From contig JALOSH010000019.1 in NCBI GenBank assembly GCA_025458545.1, forward strand, positions 1 to 15,579: DNA of 15,579 nucleotides, read 5' to 3'. The stretch is from Hydrogenophaga sp. Lineage in GTDB: Bacteria; Pseudomonadota; Gammaproteobacteria; Burkholderiales; Burkholderiaceae. The notes under the pieces were generated by a model. The model did not search any database, was not told where the DNA came from, and saw only the letters and a list, made by a program, of their open reading frames with translations. Shown piece by piece: positions 14,794-15,579 of the stretch (position 1 is its first letter; each line of letters opens with the position of its first letter). A program made the position numbers and the translations under genes.

Positions 14794-15579
14794 TCAGTCG
14801 GCCTTGGCGACGGCGGCGGTGTTTTCGGGCTTCCACACCGTGCCGATGGACACCGACTTGAGTTTCTTCTGGCGGCCATACCAGAGGTTGACCAGGCCAC
14901 GCGAGAACACGACCGAAGAGAACATGCTGGTGAGGATGCCGATGCAGTGCACCACCGCAAAACCACGCACCGGGCCGGAACCGAAAGCCAGCAAGGCCAC
15001 GCCGGCGATCAGCGTCGTGATGTTGGAGTCCAGGATGGTGCCCCAGGCGTTCTCGTAACCGGCATTGATGGCCGACTGCGGCGCAGCACCGTTTCGAAGC
15101 TCCTCGCGCACCCGCTCGTTGATCAGCACGTTGGAGTCGATGGCCATGCCCAGTGCCAGCGCCATGGCGGCGATGCCGGGCAGCGTGAGCGTGGCCTGCA
15201 ACATCGACAACACGGCCACCAGCAACACCAGGTTGAAACCGAGCGCGAGGCTGGAGAAGACGCCAAACAGCATGTAGTAGATGCTCATGAAGGCAACGAT
15301 CACCACGAAGCCCCAGACCACGCTGTTGAAGCCCTTGGCGATGTTGTCGGCGCCCAGGCTGGGGCCGATGGTCCGCTCTTCGATGATTTCCATGGGCGCG
15401 GCCAGCGAGCCCGCACGCAACAGCAGCGCGGTGTCGTTGGCTTCCACCGTGCTCATGCTGCCGGAGATCTGGACCCGTCCACCCCCGATTTCGCTGCGGA
15501 TCACCGGCGCCGTCACGACTTCACCGCGGCCCTTCTCGAACAGGATGATGGCCATGCGTTTGCCCACGTTGTCGCGGGT
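14794..15579 (-). CDS. secD: Protein translocase subunit SecD (C-terminal part, cut by window edge)
   Basis: The frame is open to the last base, so only the C-terminal 261 aa are seen; full SecD is over 600 aa. Visible parts are the end of the P1 periplasmic domain (RMAIILFEKGRGEVVTAPVI, ~8-27; QISGSMSTVEANDTALLLRAGSLAAP, ~37-62), the PMEIIEERTIGPSLGADNI stretch just before the membrane (63-81), then five helices of the RND-like bundle. The helix-4 signature GMAIDSNVLINERVREE (144-160) holds the Asp (in AIDSN) that SecDF uses for proton movement, and NAWGTILDSNITTLIAG and FGSGPVRGFAVVHCIGI follow. With SecF it forms the SecDF complex. The rest of secD, and probably yajC, should lie to the right of the window. 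Confidence 0.96.
   Translation of the reverse strand, partial: TRDNVGKRMAIILFEKGRGEVVTAPVIRSEIGGGRVQISGSMSTVEANDTALLLRAGSLAAPMEIIEERTIGPSLGADNIAKGFNSVVWGFVVIVAFMSIYYMLFGVFSSLALGFNLVLLVAVLSMLQATLTLPGIAAMALALGMAIDSNVLINERVREELRNGAAPQSAINAGYENAWGTILDSNITTLIAGVALLAFGSGPVRGFAVVHCIGILTSMFSSVVFSRGLVNLWYGRQKKLKSVSIGTVWKPENTAAVAKAD

Noticed and set aside
13784..15058. 424-codon plus-strand open frame opposite secF and secD
   Set aside because: Antisense to highly conserved SecDF motifs; no recognisable protein.
1..15579. tRNA, rRNA, CRISPR, integrase, toxin-antitoxin or defence genes
   Set aside because: Read for all of these on both strands; none supported.

Overview
The window is GC-rich, roughly two thirds G+C by eye, and almost fully coding. 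It looks like ordinary chromosome of a betaproteobacterium of the Burkholderiales, most likely Comamonadaceae (Hydrogenophaga-like). This rests on the gene content and order (def-fmt facing a LysM gene plus dprA, a DUF1631 gene, secDF), the codon bias, and a hairpin-rich intergenic element of a kind I associate with that family. The genus is an inference. I see no tRNA, rRNA, CRISPR array, insertion sequence, integrase, phage gene or toxin/defence module.

Region 1 (1-6058) is an envelope-sensing and lipid A-modification block. It starts with the 3' part of a PhoQ-like sensor kinase (+). Its stop codon overlaps the stop of a convergent MCR/EptA-type phosphoethanolamine transferase (-). Behind eptA lies a PmrAB/QseBC-type two-component operon (-, ATGA overlap between regulator and kinase). 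Divergent from it is a PAP2-type membrane phosphatase (+). The promoter regions of eptA and of the regulator/PAP2 pair each carry a 17-bp direct repeat that fits the PmrA/QseB box (CTTAAN-N5-CTTAAN), and the two boxes share the 11-mer CTTAACCTGCG. The simplest reading is a compact regulon: the sensor activates its own operon, eptA and perhaps the lipid phosphatase to change the outer-membrane charge.

Region 2 (6066-8626, -) is a tightly packed set, def-fmt-azlC-azlD: peptide deformylase, Met-tRNA formyltransferase and the two subunits of a branched-chain amino acid/methionine exporter. All junctions overlap by 1 to 8 bases, so these genes are probably cotranscribed.

Region 3 (8627-11312) is a 219-bp divergent intergenic region, then a secreted LysM protein and dprA (+, 13 nt apart), then a 126-bp convergent intergenic segment made largely of stem-loops (REP-like or terminator).

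Region 4 (11313-15579, -) is a DUF1631 protein with a glycine-rich linker, secF, and the C-terminal part of secD, which runs off the right edge.

The window holds no clearly new system. The most useful observations are the paired PmrA-like boxes that tie eptA to the adjacent two-component system, the divergent PAP2 enzyme with altered catalytic motifs, the kinase with a degenerate G1 box, and the structured repeat after dprA.
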